DNA of 64,000 nucleotides from the NCBI GenBank assembly GCA_031772625.1, contig CM062815.1, positions 914,902,979 through 914,966,978 on the forward strand. Reading direction: 5' to 3'. Numbering within the stretch: the stretch's first letter is position 1; each line of letters opens with the position of its first letter. Below are positions 33,133 through 45,949 of this stretch, piece by piece. The notes beneath the pieces are model-generated. The model ran no database searches. It was not told the origin of the DNA and saw nothing but the letters and a program-made list of their open reading frames with translations. The position numbers and the translations under genes are program-made. The DNA is from Pinus tabuliformis (taxonomy: Eukaryota; Streptophyta; Pinopsida; Pinales; Pinaceae).

Positions 33133-36020
33133 CTAATCCAGCTCATCATCCTTGATTGACTTGACCACCTCTCTCACAGCCCAGGCCTCTAAGGTGATGT
33201 CTTCTGCACTTTCATGAAATCCTGGCTTTCTTTCCACTTCTTCCCACTGCCTGTGTTCCTCTTCTTCTTTAACTCCTTCTAGCAGTCCTAAAAGCAAGGG
33301 AGGACTAAACTTTAGGCCGATCCAATTGGCCTGGAGATTTTGAATTGCCTGTTTGTAGAGGGGTACTCTTGCCAAGGCCTCCCTCATCCTTGTTGGGGAG
33401 TGATATTCTCTCATTTTCAGGCTGTGGGACAGTCTGTTCCACCTCCTTGTGCAAGCATGCACACAGTTATCTCCCAATAGTCTTTCCATATCCTCGAAGT
33501 GGTCAATGGCTTTAGCTTGTTGTTCAATGTAATTTGGTAGGGCCTGGGAGTTGTTGGCCAAGTGTTGGTGGGTGCTTATCAATGCTGAGGGATCCTCCGG
33601 TTCTGCTCTGATCAGTAGTGGCTCATTGAGTTCCCTGCTCATAATATTTCGGATCTCTGCTGCCTCTTCTCCTCATGATTCAACCAAGAGGCCATGGCCA
33701 TAAGTTGCAGATCTCCTACCATAGCATTGGGGTCCCATGAATTCATGTTTGGAAGGGCCAAGTTATGTAAATAAAACTCTGACAATTTGGCCTTGTCTTC
33801 TGATGAGCTACTGTCACATAGAGTCATGAATTGATGGTAATTTTAAAATGGCATGGTGCCCCTTTGGGCCAAGGTGTTAATCTGGAACTGCAGCCATTGA
33901 TCCTTAAGGTACAAGGCGTATGACTTGGCAGGCTGCCTACACTGCACGGCCTCTATTGCCCAACTGGCCATGCAAGCCAGTTGGGCTTCCTTTTCTTGTA
34001 TATGTTGCCTTAGAGACTGTATCTCCTCTGTTGTCTGCAATTCTTTCTCCTGCAGTTGCTTTCTTAGTGCCTCCACCTCAGCCTGCAGCCCATCCTTCCT
34101 CTGTTGTTCATCAAAGGTTTCTTTGTCTGTTGGAGGCTTTCCCTGTTGCTGTTGTTCTCCCAAGGTGTGGGGCATGTCTTCCTTATAGTGTCCCTGTAGC
34201 CATAGCTGTTGTTTTAGCAGCTCATTCTCTTCCTGTAGCTTGGCCCGTTGGCTTCTTTCCACATGCTTTACCATAGCCAATTCCTTTCTTGATTCCTGGA
34301 GTTGCTCTTCCAGGGGACCTATATCTGCCACACCCTTGGATTTGGCGATCCTCATCCAAGTGTGAGTCCTCACTCTTTCTTCCTCTAGTGCAAAGAAAAG
34401 TGGCACCGCGAATTTCTGGGGAATTATCTTCCCAGCCTCTAACAGGTTATAGTAGGAACCCAAGCTAGGCTGAGGGCTTGGTTCCAATATCTTCTCAACC
34501 TTTTCTTCTTCCTGTAGTGGTTTAGCGGCCTTCTCCTCCATTTTCTCCGTCTCCTTTAGCTTAGCCAATGTTTCCTGGAGAACCATCCCAGCTTCCTGTA
34601 GAGCTATCTTTGAGTCCATCATTTCGATCCTTTCTCTCTAGGTGGATGTTTTCAGGCTTCTTCGTTCATATGTGATGGCTATCTTTGGAGGAGATTCCTC
34701 CTTTTGTTTAGTTGTGGCTTCCTCAATGATAATTGGCTCTTTGGACTGTGTTTTGGGCCTGCCTACTTTTATCCATGTGCTCCTTCTTGCTTTAAAGTAC
34801 ATAGATGTTTCCCTTTTTCACTTCCCTTTTTGTTTTGGGGATGTACTTAAGGAATCAAGCACAGTTTTTGCCTCCCTATCCAATATCTCGGGAGATTTCT
34901 CCTCTTGCTGCTCCTTTTCCCCCCTTCCTGTAGAAATTCTTGTGCCTGTTTCTGCCTGTTTTGCTGACTGTGTTTTCTCCTTTTGTTTTTGTGTGGTTTC
35001 TTTGGCTATGACATTCTTCAGTTGGACTTGTTCAGCCCTCTCTGCTCTACTCTGCAATCGATTTTCCCTGGGCATTTGTGTCGTTTTTCCTCTCATTGTT
35101 TTGGTCTCAGCAATTTGGCCCTTTTCCCATTTCTCTTTCTGTCCTGCTTGTGCTTGTTTGGCCTGTGTTTCTTTACCACTGGTTTTCTATCCTGCTTCAG
35201 TGTGCTACCCTTCTTCACTGTTGGATGAGGTGAGCTCCTCGGCCAGAATTCCAATATCATCATCTCGGGACATGTTTCGGAAAATCTCCCAAGAGAGGGG
35301 GACAGTGTAGGTGTGGAGGGCATCTTCGACCAAAATTTTGATGAGCTCATGATGGACTAACTGATCCGGGGTCCCTTCATTCAATTTTGTGGCACATTCA
35401 CTTAATGACTGCAGAAGAAAATAGGGAATGCTTAACTTCTTTTCTAGAGGTAAATCCAGTCCATGTCTCAGTTCACTTAGCAACCTGAAATGATAGCCGT
35501 AGACAATGCTGAACCTCCCTTCACAAGTAATGTATTTCATGATTTGGAGACTGACTTCGCTCCAAAGAGGAGGTAAGCTGGTTCTCTAGACCCCGTTCTT
35601 GTCTTCTACAGGATGTTCCTCGGGCAGGAAGAATGCTTTCTTGGCTACCTGGCCCAATCCCCTTTCTTCTTTGCTCCACGGGAGCCCTAATGGGAGACCA
35701 GTAACATGACTGATAAGCTCAGGGGTAACTTCCAGGGTCAATCCCCTAAAATTCACTGTGGCCTGTGTCTTTGATTCAGTTTTTAGGGACATTAAGAATT
35801 CCTCCGTTATCTCATCGTCATAACCCTGAAGTTTGTCACAAAAGGATATCCAATTGGTGCAGGTGAAGAGGTCCACCACCTCAAGATTCTCGTGCAGCTT
35901 ACTGGGATCCGACGGTTCCTTCCTGATAAACCCCCCTGGCATGGTGAGAGTGCTATGTTTTATGGTCTGCTCAGAAAAGGGAATGCCCTTTATGGATTTC
36001 TCCTCGGACAAGGGATTCAA
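33133..36020 (-). mobile_element. Element E extra 3' gene region (Athila ORF1-like domain plus coiled coil)
   Basis: On the minus strand the right part (about 36020-35230) reads a helical domain with FCDKLQGYDDEITEEFLMSL, TPELISHVTGLPLGLPWSKEE, KYITCEGRFSIVYGYHFRLLSEL. This style of domain is common in frames attached to plant retroelements and recalls the Athila ORF1 family. Next come a Lys/Gln-rich linker and a long coiled coil (about 34622-33843, for example LEEQLQESRKELAMV, QAEVEALRKQLQEKELQ). The end part (about 33642-33133) reads VHACTRRWNRLSHSLKMREY. It carries about three or four breaks. Function unknown; extra frames at this place are a known feature of plant Ty3/gypsy elements. Confidence 0.6.
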
Positions 36021-37545
36021 CTATCAATTAGCACCGATTCCTTGGTGCTACGGCTGTTGCTAGCCAAAACTCAACTGCCCATTTATGGAGGGAGAAATTT
36101 GGTTTCCACAGACAGGGTACAGCACTTCAATTTTTACTTCCAGCATACATACAAACGTGCAAATTTAAAAAAAAAAAATGTATACACAAGTTAGCCCTCG
36201 CAGTTGCGTATCTTTCCTATAGAAGGATTTTCTAAATAGGAACTGTGGAGGAAAATTTTGACACAGAAACGACTGAGAATTTCATGCAAATACACAGGGA
36301 ACTACTATCGCTAACTCACAGGCAGACTTTTCTCGGACTTTCCAATTCAAGACAGTTCAATTTACCACCTTTTTGAAACATGCCATGCATGGAAGAGTGT
36401 TTTTGAGCCTACCTCTCTCGGAACTCCAAATTCGACGTGGAAAAGTCTAGGCTTCTCTGCTCCGGAAGGCTTTGTTGTACTTCCTATAGAACTCTTTGTT
36501 GGCTTCTGTAGGATGTTACTGCGCCTCTGAACGAGCCCGGTACCCGGGAGATTTTTGAAACAGGCCGAAGAACTCGAAGGAGGACGACGGGTTAATAGAT
36601 TTTGGAACAGAGGACGCATACTTCAGCCGAGGACGTTGCAAGTGCAATAGAACTGAGGGTGATGAGAGTCTTCAGCCGAGCATCTTTTAATCCATGGTGC
36701 AATTCGTGGCGAGGGGGTGAGGTGGCCGGACCGAACCGTTGATCCAACGTCACGGCCATCATTTCTCTGCGTGCCTCTGACCACCATCACCTCCCCTCTG
36801 CCATTAACCGCCGCCACCACTTCTAGTCCCGATGATTTTCCTCGACTAGACACTCCACACGTGTCGACTACAAGTCTCGTCGGCAAATTTGAACGCAGCT
36901 GAGCTTGTTCGGATCCCACGAAGCATTGTAACTAGTTGAGGGTGGCCAGTTGACTGGCCACCGATCCCGTTCAATTCCAACCATTCTCATAGGCATGCAG
37001 CTTTCGAAATATAGTTTATGCAATTGACGAAATGAGGTTAGACACTTACCTGCATGGCCATGGATGCATTATGCAGACTTCGGGTCTTCGAACCACTGCT
37101 TTGCTTGCTGCTACCTTGTGCACGGGTGTTAGAGCCCATTCCTTCATTTGTTGATGCTGTATGCACGGGTTTTGGAACTCGGTCCTCGATTGATAACGCT
37201 GCATGCACAGGATCTATCTGGTTTTGGCTATTGAGGATGTTTTCATGTTCAAGAGGAGCCTGTTGCATGTTCCCTTTGTTGGTTTCTGTTGTCCCTGTCT
37301 CCAGAGCACGTCTTCCATAGGGATCAGCTGCTACAGGATTCCTGTAGGATGTCCTGTAGCTGCTTCTCCTCCTGGGATGAAAGCTAAACGAGCAGGGTTT
37401 TATGACTGGCGAGGGATTCGGTTGCTGAAGAGTCCAGATGGGATTTGATAGGTAGGGTGAGCGAGACATTGCTGTTTGATTTGTCGCTAGAAAAATCTTG
37501 CTGGCAATCTGAGGAAAACAGGGTTTCTTGGATGACTATGCAGGA
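36021..37545 (-). mobile_element. Element E: upstream part of the extra gene and spacer
   Basis: The minus-strand frame at about 37469-37038 is Ser/Arg/Asn-rich, with a repeated SYRTSYRNPV-like stretch that overlaps copies of the CTACAGGA motif. It ends at CATGCAG/GTAAGTG (about 37050), a strong plant splice-donor match. The region 37030-36030 would then be an intron before the domain block. Extra 3' genes of such elements are often reached by splicing. Low certainty for the exon plan. An A-run lies at 36168-36178. Confidence 0.45.
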
Positions 37546-37550
37546 ACATA
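37546..37550. repeat. Target site duplication ACATA of element C, left
   Basis: ACATA directly before TGTTATAGAC is repeated at 47016-47020 directly after the second LTR. Confidence 0.9.
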
Positions 37551-38616
37551 TGTTATAGACAATTTTGTGCCTTACAGCAACGAGCATGAATTGTCAATAA
37601 TCCAAGGGATCCAAAGTTCCCTAAACATGATGTTCCTACCCCTAGAGGAACAAGGTCAGCAAACCAACAGCTCTCAGATCAGTTCTCCACCGGAAAACAC
37701 TCAAAAACAAGCAATCCTGAAATCAAAGCAGGTGCTCCACTAGGTTTCTGCACTGAAACTCAGTTGCTCCATGGTGTACCTGCGTTGCAAAGCAAGTGGG
37801 ACAAAGGCCACCTGCGCTGAGCGAAAAGGGACAAGTGGCACAGTGAGTCATTGCTTTGGAATCTTCCAAAAATGACACTTGGATCAGGTATTTCACCTTG
37901 TGATGAGTCAGAGGCTCTGTTTCTCCAAGTGGAAACAAAGTTCTCCAAGTGGACTCAAGAACTGAAGATCAACTAAAGATTAACTGAAGAGAGAGAGGAC
38001 ACAAGGCAGCTACACATCAGTTGCAAGCTGACTCATCCTTTCTCAATTCATCTATATATTGAGCTCTCTCCTATGAGCTCAGGAGGCTGGAATTTTGTGC
38101 AAAGTAATGATATGCTGTTGGTTTCACTTTTGAGTTATTGGGTGATTGTTTGAGAGAGGTGAAGAAGAGCAATTCTTTCTGCTGGGAGGTGTTGCTGGGT
38201 TGGAGCCTTCAATGTTTGTAATACTCTCAGAACCTTTTCTTCTACATTAATAAAAGCTATTGAGGTTCTTCTATGTGCTCTTGTTTCAATTATATATTGT
38301 GATGATTGCATGTTTGGTTTACACTAATCCATGAACCAGTTATGATTGCATGCCTCTTGTAGTTCCCTTCTTTGTTATGTTGCAGGATCTCATTGTAGCT
38401 GGGCGAGCAGAAGGACAAAGAGTTAGGAGCAAGCGGCCAAAGAGAAGAGTTTGGATTCGACATTAAGCGCAAGGCAACGGTTAGTGCATTTCTCCATTCT
38501 CTTTTGCTTTCATAAAGAAGTAAACCTTTAGTAGTTTGTTTTACAGTTGTTGCTAAGGAACTGTCACCCTTAGAGTGGGATAGGGTCATCCGAGTCGGAT
38601 ACTTTTCCCTACAACA
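37551..38616 (+). repeat. 5' LTR of element C
   Basis: It is 1066 bp with TG...CA ends. U3 carries ACCTGCGTTGCAAAGCA at 37778-37794, complementary to the leader. The TATA-like CTATATATTGAG lies at 38052-38062 and TTAATAAAAGC near 38246. Near the end, ATGTTGCAG/GATC (about 38385) and AACG/GTTAGT (about 38479) look like splice signals, as in B. Confidence 0.92.
38052..38062 (+). promoter_or_regulatory. TATA box of the C 5' LTR
   Basis: CTATATATTGA is present in both LTR copies, about 500 bases into the LTR, as in B. Confidence 0.6.
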
Positions 38617-38619
38617 AAA

Positions 38620-38637
38620 TGGCGACTCCGCTGGGGA
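38620..38637 (+). other. Primer binding site of element C, tRNA-Arg type
   Basis: TGGCGACTCCGCTGGGGA starts four bases after the LTR end and is the same as the site in D. Confidence 0.85.
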
Positions 38638-40333
38638 TCGTATCCGTTTGATTGTGTTTGTAGTATCTTGCTATTCATTTCCTGAACAAAAGAGTACTAA
38701 ATCAAAAAGCTTTTGACTATATCAAAAGTGAAGTAGAGGGCAGCTACTCTAGCTCATTTCTGAGCAAGTTCATGATTTGAAGAGCTGATCTACAAGGATC
38801 CTTGTAAGCTCTTAGTGATAGCTTTGCACCTTCCTAATCATCCCTTTGAGTGTGCTTGACTGATCGTTTCTGATTTGAGCAAAAACCGTGCATTTTTGAG
38901 AAAATTATGACCCGGAAACTATGAAAACGCAATTCTCATTTTCCAAAGCGGGTAGTACACAGGCTACCTGCTTTGCAACGCAGGTCCCGAAGGGGCTACC
39001 TGCGCTGAGAGCCAGATTGGCTGTGCAGCACCTGCGTTGGCCCAAATTTGCCTAGTGCTGTTGGGGTTTCCTCCCTTTCTCTTGCCTGTTTTCATTATTG
39101 ATTTGGCTGCCAGTTACCAGTCTTACACCTGTTCTGAAACCAATATTACTTGCCATCATTCTGCCTCTGTTATATAACGAAATTGTACTTGTTCTTTTGT
39201 ATTTCTTACTCATTTACAATTTCCCATAACGAAGAGTAAACTAGTCTTGCTTTTGGCCTCTTAGATCTGAACCTGTGTTAGGCATTTTGCTGGTCTAAAG
39301 AGTTAGCTTGTTTGCTGTCCATAGCTGATTAGTCATTTTACTTTCGTCATTATGGTTTGATTTCATGCATTTCCAGTGATTAAACAATTAAATCTTAAGG
39401 TGTCTTTTGATTTTGGACAAACTTGTTTGTTTTTGCTTTAAATCGAAATCAAAGTTATATAACAACTTTCTTTTTGTAATTCATCAACATTAAGAAAGGG
39501 AAAAGAAAATACATGCATTGTGCATTTTGCATTTGAAAAAGTTTGCATGATGATTTAGGAGAAAGTGCATTAGTTTGTGCTGTATGAACTGTGTGAAAAG
39601 ATTTTCCTCTCTTCTCCCTAAGTAGTTAAGATTTTCATCAGTCAAAAAGATTTGAAAAAGCTTGCTTCTCATCTTAGGCTGCATTTAGGAATTTGTCGTA
39701 TACATCTCGTGGTGAACCTTGAAAGGCAAACTTTAAAAAGATCAACTTAAAATATACTGAATGAACCTAACAACGCATTTGAAACATAACGCAAACACAT
39801 AGAGGTCTAAGTAGAGACGTGTTCCGGCGTCGTTAAACATAGTGACTGTCGATCTCTACGAAGGTGGGTGATTCCTCCTGAGAGTCGGTGGCACTAATAC
39901 GGACTTGTGCTCCCACGTACCGTCGCGTATATATTGGGAGACCCCTATAGGAAATTATCCTTTATCCATAGGAAGCCGTGTCGGCCGCCCTACTGATCGC
40001 GATGCAGTGAACACAGCATTCACGAAGATCGACCACCCGTACCGTAAAACGTATTCTGTGGTTTCGCGAAAGGTTTGGCACACCCTCTGCCTAGATCTCC
40101 AGAGCAGTTTCTTTTGGCCCTTTTCAAACTCTATAACTGAAAAGGTCCAACCGAGCATTTGTCACTTCGGGCTCGTTAATACATCGAAGGAGACTAGAGT
40201 CATCTTTAGCTTTTTCTCGACTCTTAAAATATGAAAAAGCAAAGTTATGTTTAAAAGCGTTTAATAAAATTCATTCAAATCGGAAACACAAATTTTCCCC
40301 TTTATATTTTAGTTGATCGAGTAATCCGCAATC
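38638..40333 (+). other. Element C leader, non-coding and structured
   Basis: No gene is recognised. A nested hairpin lies at 38979-39004 (CGCAGGT/ACCTGCG around CCCGAAGGG). The segment 38969-38985 is perfectly complementary over 17 bases to U3. Near 40165-40189 a CTTCG/CGAAG hairpin carries GGCTCGTTAAT in its loop. From about 39780 the sequence is nearly that of B's leader. Confidence 0.8.
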
Positions 40334-43300
40334 GTGGAAGAAAGTCAATTGAATATCCGTCGTTCTCGGAGGCTTGCGAGTCAACCGTCTTTGTCTCCGG
40401 AATCGAAAACAATCCGGGCAAAGCAAACTCGTCGAACCAGTTCAAAATCTCCTTTAAAAGTTAGAACAAGTGTTCCAACAACATCTGAGATTCTGGTTAC
40501 TCCAAACATTTCCGGAAACCCTGCCTCCATAGAAGAAGTTCAACCGCCACAGAGGGACAGTAATACTGATCCTAGTCTAGGGGCAAATACTTGTATGACT
40601 GAACCAGTTCCATCTGTAACCGGTCCAGAGAGTTTTGTTCCTCAAACATCTGTCGCTGTCGATACAACCCCTTCTTCGGCACCGGAAATCTTTTACGGAC
40701 CTGACGGTCTTCCTCTTCCACCTGGTCTGATTGCGATAGAGGAAATTATAGAGGAACCGCAAGTATCCACTCCAATTCATTTTGGAGTAGGGGTCACTCT
40801 ATTTCCTGCTACAACAGAAGTTTGTCCATAACCAGTGGAAGTTCCTGTAGAATCACTAGGCAATCAATTGGATAGACTAAAAATGTCTGAACAACCGTCG
40901 ACATCTAGGACTGTGTCAAATGACACGGCGACGGCAGAATTACCTGCTGCTACTCCAACGATGTTCGTTGGTATACCATCTGTCCCGACAAATTGTCAAC
41001 AACAAGCCGGAGTCCCATCAGGGACGATGACATGGTTAGTTCCTATTTCTTCGTCCGGATTATCATCTGGTATTTCTTATGTTGAAACTCAACAAATCAA
41101 TCCAACGTGTCTTCAAAGGCCAATCTACCCTTTAAGTACTGGATTGCCACCATATGGAGGACAGTATGCCTTTTCATTGTTCCCCCCTGGAGAACAACCA
41201 TATGGGAGTTTACAACAAAATTCAGGTCAAACTGGAATTACATCCAGCGGTTGGGTACCAATACCGCCTCAACAACCAAGAGTTGCATATTCAATGCAAC
41301 CAGTCCACCCTGTGTTGAATATTACCACTATACCTGCTATGGCGAATGCGTCGCAAGTACAAGCGCTACCTGTTGTAATACAACAACCTCTTGTCTCAGC
41401 GGCTCAATCACAACCTCAGGGTAGTGCCTCCTTATTTGGAGCGACTCAGGCTCAAACAAGTACTGTGACTCCTCATCTTGGTCAATCATCCGGTATTGGT
41501 CAACAGCAAATGGTCCAACAACCAGAGCTGGTTCAAGCTCAACAACCACCATTCCAACAATCATATCAAGGACATGAGCAACAAGTCTTTGTAAGTAATG
41601 GGCAACCATGCTATAATGGTTATGCCCATCAACTTTGTCAAAGTTGTCAGCATTATGCTGGTCTGCAAAGACCCATTGCTCAGGCGATACCATCTTATCC
41701 TGGATATGCTTCGCCTAACCTGAACCAACAGTTGCCCTTTGTAGCAACTCTAGAATTGCCAGATCTAAACCGGCTGACGAATGATCCAATTGCTTATGCC
41801 CCTTGGTGGCCAGCGATTCCGCATAAACTTCCATCGGACATTCCTAAATTCAATGGAAATCCAGGTGAAGACCCGTCGAATCACGTCATGACTTTTCATC
41901 TGTGGTGTTCATCAAACACCCTGAATGATGATTCGATAAGACTTCGCCTCTTCCAGAGGACATTGACAGGTCCAGCGGCTAAATGGTACATTGAATTGCC
42001 AAGAGCCTCTTTCGACAATTTCAGCTCCTTAGCCACGACTTTCTTAACCCATTTTCAATTACCGATAAGGTATGAAACGGGAACAGAACTCCTTACCAAC
42101 TTCAAATAGACAACGGCCACTCACATATCTGATCATATACATGAGTGGCGACGTCGTCGTAGGATGGTGAAAACTTACGTTCCCGATCAGCTGTTAGCTG
42201 AATGGTTTATAAAGTCGTTACTTCCGGCTATAACGGAAGATGTGGCCAAGGGGGGAGCCGTAACTGAGGAGCAGGTCATTGCTCGTGCTCAATATCTGGA
42301 CTTAGTATATACTCAGTCTGGCACGCTCTACGACAAAATACCTGACGCCCCCAGACCTGAATTTTCAATTCCTCCCCCTCCTGAATCGAATACTAACTCT
42401 CACGCCAGTAATGGCGTGACTGGCAAACGCAAAATTTCTAGTCAAAATGCAAATGAGGAACTTCTTGCCTCAGAAGTAAATGCCATGTCGACCGACAAGG
42501 GCAAACAACTGAAGCAACCAGGGGGCAAGAAGATAAAGAAAAGGAAAGGGAGACCCCCGACAGGGTGTCATATATGCGATGAGGATCATTGGACGAAAGA
42601 TTGTCCACATATAGCTGAAGTTAAGAAACTCTTCAAGAGTTCAAAAACCCCAGCAGTATTGACTGATCCGTTCCCTAATCCAAGCCAAAATCTGGTTGCT
42701 AATCAAAATGCTTCCCGATCCCAAGTGCTTATGTTGTCCACCTCAAAGCAGCAGAATAATGCTTTGACAAGGAATAAAGGTTACCGGAACCAACAGCGGT
42801 CGAATAACAAGGCTGATAAACAACCTAGTAGTTCGATAACAACTTTGAACGAAGTTGTGCCACCCATCGTTCCTAAGCCAATAATAAACTCGCCAAAAGG
42901 AGTAGTACACAAATCGACATTTAATCCTCGTGAAAAAATAACACAGGATTATAATATAATAGAGGACCTGGCCCAATCGTCATCCGCTATGTCGACACTT
43001 GAGGTAGCGCAAAATTGCACCTCCCAAGAGCAAGCTTTATTATCAGCTATAGGTGGGATTGGCCCAATGGATTCCAATCTTGTGGCCTTTGATCATAAAG
43101 GATATGACCCTAAGTTACCAGCTCAACAAGCTTTCCTTATTAAAGTGAAAGCCCTCAACAAAACTGTTCATCGAACAATTATTGATGAGGGGGCATCTAC
43201 ATGTCTTATGTCGATGAGTTGCTGGAAAAATGTAGGCTCACCACCCTTGTCGAAATCGTCAACGACATTAAAAGCATTTGATGGATGATCATACACTCCA

Positions 43301-43756
43301 TACGGGATTTTAAGTAACTTGCAAATTGAACTAGGGGGCAAAACAGTAGAAGTTGATGTGGAAGTAATCGACGGAAATCTCGATTACAACATCCTACTGG
43401 GAAGGCCTTGGATATATGCCATGGCTGCAGTTGTGTCGACCTACTTCAGGAGGATTGTATTTCCTTTTCAAGGAGAAATTACAATCGTCGACCAACAAAC
43501 ATTTCTCCCCAACAGTTCTCAAGTTACGGGAAGCAGCACAATGATCCATGAGAGTAATCAATCGCTCCAAAATATCGGAGTAGGTCTCCTAAAAGACCCT
43601 GCCTTAATGGGTACTTTTGCCCTACCGCCGGCAAGTAATCTGGCGGAAGTAGCCACAATGGAAACCTACAATACGAAATCTTCTATATCCAACGGATTCA
43701 GAAGATTCCTAAATATTTTGTCAGCATGGATCGTCGCCCTAATGGAAATACTGTAA
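40334..43756 (+). mobile_element. Element C gag and protease region
   Basis: The frame opens with MEESQLNIRRSRRLASQPS, the basic start shared with A and D. A long Gln/Pro/Ser-rich stretch follows. The capsid-like block is near 41740-42110 (LPSDIPKFNGNPGEDPSNHV, FHLWCSSNTL, RLRLFQRTLTGPAAKWYIELP). The region after it reads WFIKSLLPAITEDVAKGG, then one CCHC knuckle (CHICDEDHWTKDC near 42567), TQDYNIIEDLAQ near 42945, and protease (IIDEGASTCLMSMS near 43178, DYNILLGRPWIYAMAAV near 43383). About three breaks. No pol domain follows. Confidence 0.85.
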
Positions 43757-43991
43757 ATACAATGGGCCCCGAGGATGGTTCTTATCTCGTGTCAACCTCG
43801 TTAAAAAATGAAACAAAGAGTCATGAGGATAGTTCTTTTACTATGTCAACCTCATTAAAAAATGAAACAAATCCCCTTTTCAAAATTCAAAGGTAAACCT
43901 TCATTCCAACCACCAAGTTGAATGCAATGAAGCTTGGGGGGGCACCCTCCTTTGACATGCGTCATTATGATGCTGGGGGCATGCATAAAAT
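43757..43991 (+). repeat. Two copies of a TGTCAACCTC(G/A)TTAAAAAATGAAACAAA unit (element C)
   Basis: Copies lie at about 43773-43820 and 43832-43870, each starting GAGGAT(G)GTTCTT. Each ends in a CTC(G/A)TTAAAAAA phrase flanked by TGT and ACA-like arms. This is the start of the loop-motif territory. Confidence 0.75.
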
Positions 43992-44137
43992 CGAGCAGTT
44001 TTAGCAATGTTCATGCTCGTTAAAAAATAAACGCAAGAATCGAGCAGTTTTGTACAGAGTTCATGCTCATTAAAAAATAAACACAAGTTGTGAGCAATCT
44101 TTCCCTAGCAGTTCAAGCTCATCCAGAAAAAATGAAC
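43992..44137 (+). repeat. Three copies of the GAGCAGTTTT/CATGCTCGTTAAA unit (element C)
   Basis: Copies near 43992, 44041 and 44091 match the B triplet at 12779-12922. The third copy is more diverged in both elements, so the triplet predates their split. Confidence 0.85.
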
Positions 44138-44370
44138 CGGTAAATAACCTGGAGAAATGTAACCTTTGAAAGCCATATTAAAAGCCCTTGGTTGTGTTTA
44201 TATGCCATCACCTCCATCCGTTCATTTGGCCAATCATTCACCTCCATATGTTTGTTTACCCATTTTGAGGAACAGCTGCGAAGAGTGATTTCACTTAGCC
44301 ATCCTTGTGACACTGCCGTGATTGGAGAATTCCAACCTGTACCTGGAATCTGGTGCTACCCCTGTTCATC

Positions 44371-44797
44371 ACTCGTTCCTCAAAAGACGAGTCTTCTTTG
44401 AGCTCTTTTCACTGACTCGTAAAATATGAAAAGTTTGCCGACTTTTGGCCTTCCAGCTCGTTAAAGGACAAGAAGAGCCATCCCTCCTCTAGATTTTAAT
44501 CTTTTTTGGACCTGAGGGATTATTGCACAAAAAGATCGAGCGCTTGTCTTGTTCGGCTCGTTAAAGAAATCGAAAATTCATCCCTTCTGTATGGTTTTAT
44601 ACTTTTTCGGACTTAAGGGATTAGAAGACGAAAAAGGAATTGTGGAGTTAACTTTTCGTACCTTTTCAGACTCTATAAAAATGAAAAGGACCGAGTTTTC
44701 CTTGTCGTTAGACTCGTTAAAATGATTAAATAGCGACAAACTTGTCTTTAGACGAGAACGAGTTTCCCTATCGCTAGGCTCATTAAAACATAGCGAT
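44371..44797 (+). repeat. Stem-loop array with constant CTCGTTAAA-like loop (element C 3' region)
   Basis: It matches the B array hairpin by hairpin, from ACTCGT/ACGAGT (44371-44392) to ATCGCTA/TAGCGAT (44770-44797). Some changes keep pairing: the B stem GTCGCTA/TAGCGAC is GTCGTTA/TAGCGAC here, a C-G to U-G change. Loops keep CTCGTTAAA or CTCATTAAA. Confidence 0.8.
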
Positions 44798-45935
44798 GGG
44801 CTTGCCCGAAGGGCAGGTTATAGAACAAGCATATGTTATCCTCCTCAAGCTTGACAAAAATAAAGAGGTACTGGTCAGCAATGACTGGGAAAAATTGGGA
44901 GAACCTCACAGCATTAATGGTAGCAAGTCACTCTTGAACATGACACTTTGTCCTCTGTATCACATCGAGTTGGGTTGTTTCATTCACCGGTCTCATAACC
45001 ATGGTCCTCGCCACACCATCCGCAATTGGGGTAATGCTACCAATCCATCACATCAGTGTCGTTATATGTTCAAGAGATGTGGTTCTGTAAAGAGTCAACC
45101 GTGTTCCACTCACTGCCATACATTATCCTTCATCCACTTCATGACCGCCACCCTGAATCATACATCACAGTTTGTTTTCACCTCATCACAATCACTAGCT
45201 CCGTTCTGTGTCACTGATGTGGGATTCATTAAGGCCCTCCTTTGACGGATCGCTCCTTGTCGACATCAGCTCATTATCCAAGGAGTTGATCTAGGAACAC
45301 CCCCCTCAGTACTTTGAAGCTTGCATGCCTCAATGGCAAGTTTCTCACTTCCGGCGACAGGTATATATCAATGACCTTCGACCAGAAGATTTTGCATGGT
45401 GATCGACGCCAAGTCCTTTATTCCCACCATGTGAATTGTACTGTCGTACCTTGAGGGTCATCATCCTTATCGGTGATTCCTCTCGCGCTTGTTAACGGTT
45501 TACATCATTGACCGGTAATCAAGCGATGTCTTTCCATGTTCGACTTCAAAAAATTCTCACATGGATCGACTTGTACATCGAGTGAAGATCGGAAGAGATT
45601 GAAGACCCCGGATCTAGTTTCATCCATCCGGGCTGTGATATATATTCAGGACATAAAGACATTTGATATGTACATCATTACAGCAGATGATCATCCTTCT
45701 CAAAGGATGATAATTTTGAGCAGAGAATTATCAGTCTACAATCAGACGATCGTCTGTTCTATGTACCAAAATGTATTTATAAAGCTGAGCATGGGAATGC
45801 CCGCCTCAGCTAGATCATGAAAAATGTATGAAAAATAATGTATTGTATTGTATCTTATTACAGGACACTTCTCAGCAGATTGAATGAACTTCGGATCCTC
45901 TCAATAAAGCATTTCACCCGATAAACGACCTCATA
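44798..45935 (+). other. Conserved 3' region of element C, probably non-coding
   Basis: This is nearly the same as B 13581-14720 and recognisably related to D 60300-61463. The long frame at 44796-45245 has no equivalent in frame in B or D. I see no protein family in it. Confidence 0.6.
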
Positions 45936-45949
45936 CTTTAGGGGGCATC
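45936..45949 (+). other. Polypurine tract of element C
   Basis: CTTTAGGGGGCATC lies directly before the 3' LTR. Confidence 0.85.

Noticed and set aside
34642-35310. Plus-strand 222-residue hydrophobic frame that looks like a membrane protein
   Set aside because: It is the reverse complement of the Lys/Gln-rich extra gene of element E; the hydrophobic look is a shadow effect.
33133-36020. Envelope-like gene in element E
   Set aside because: No signal peptide, transmembrane segment or cysteine pattern was seen; the visible parts are a helical domain and a coiled coil.
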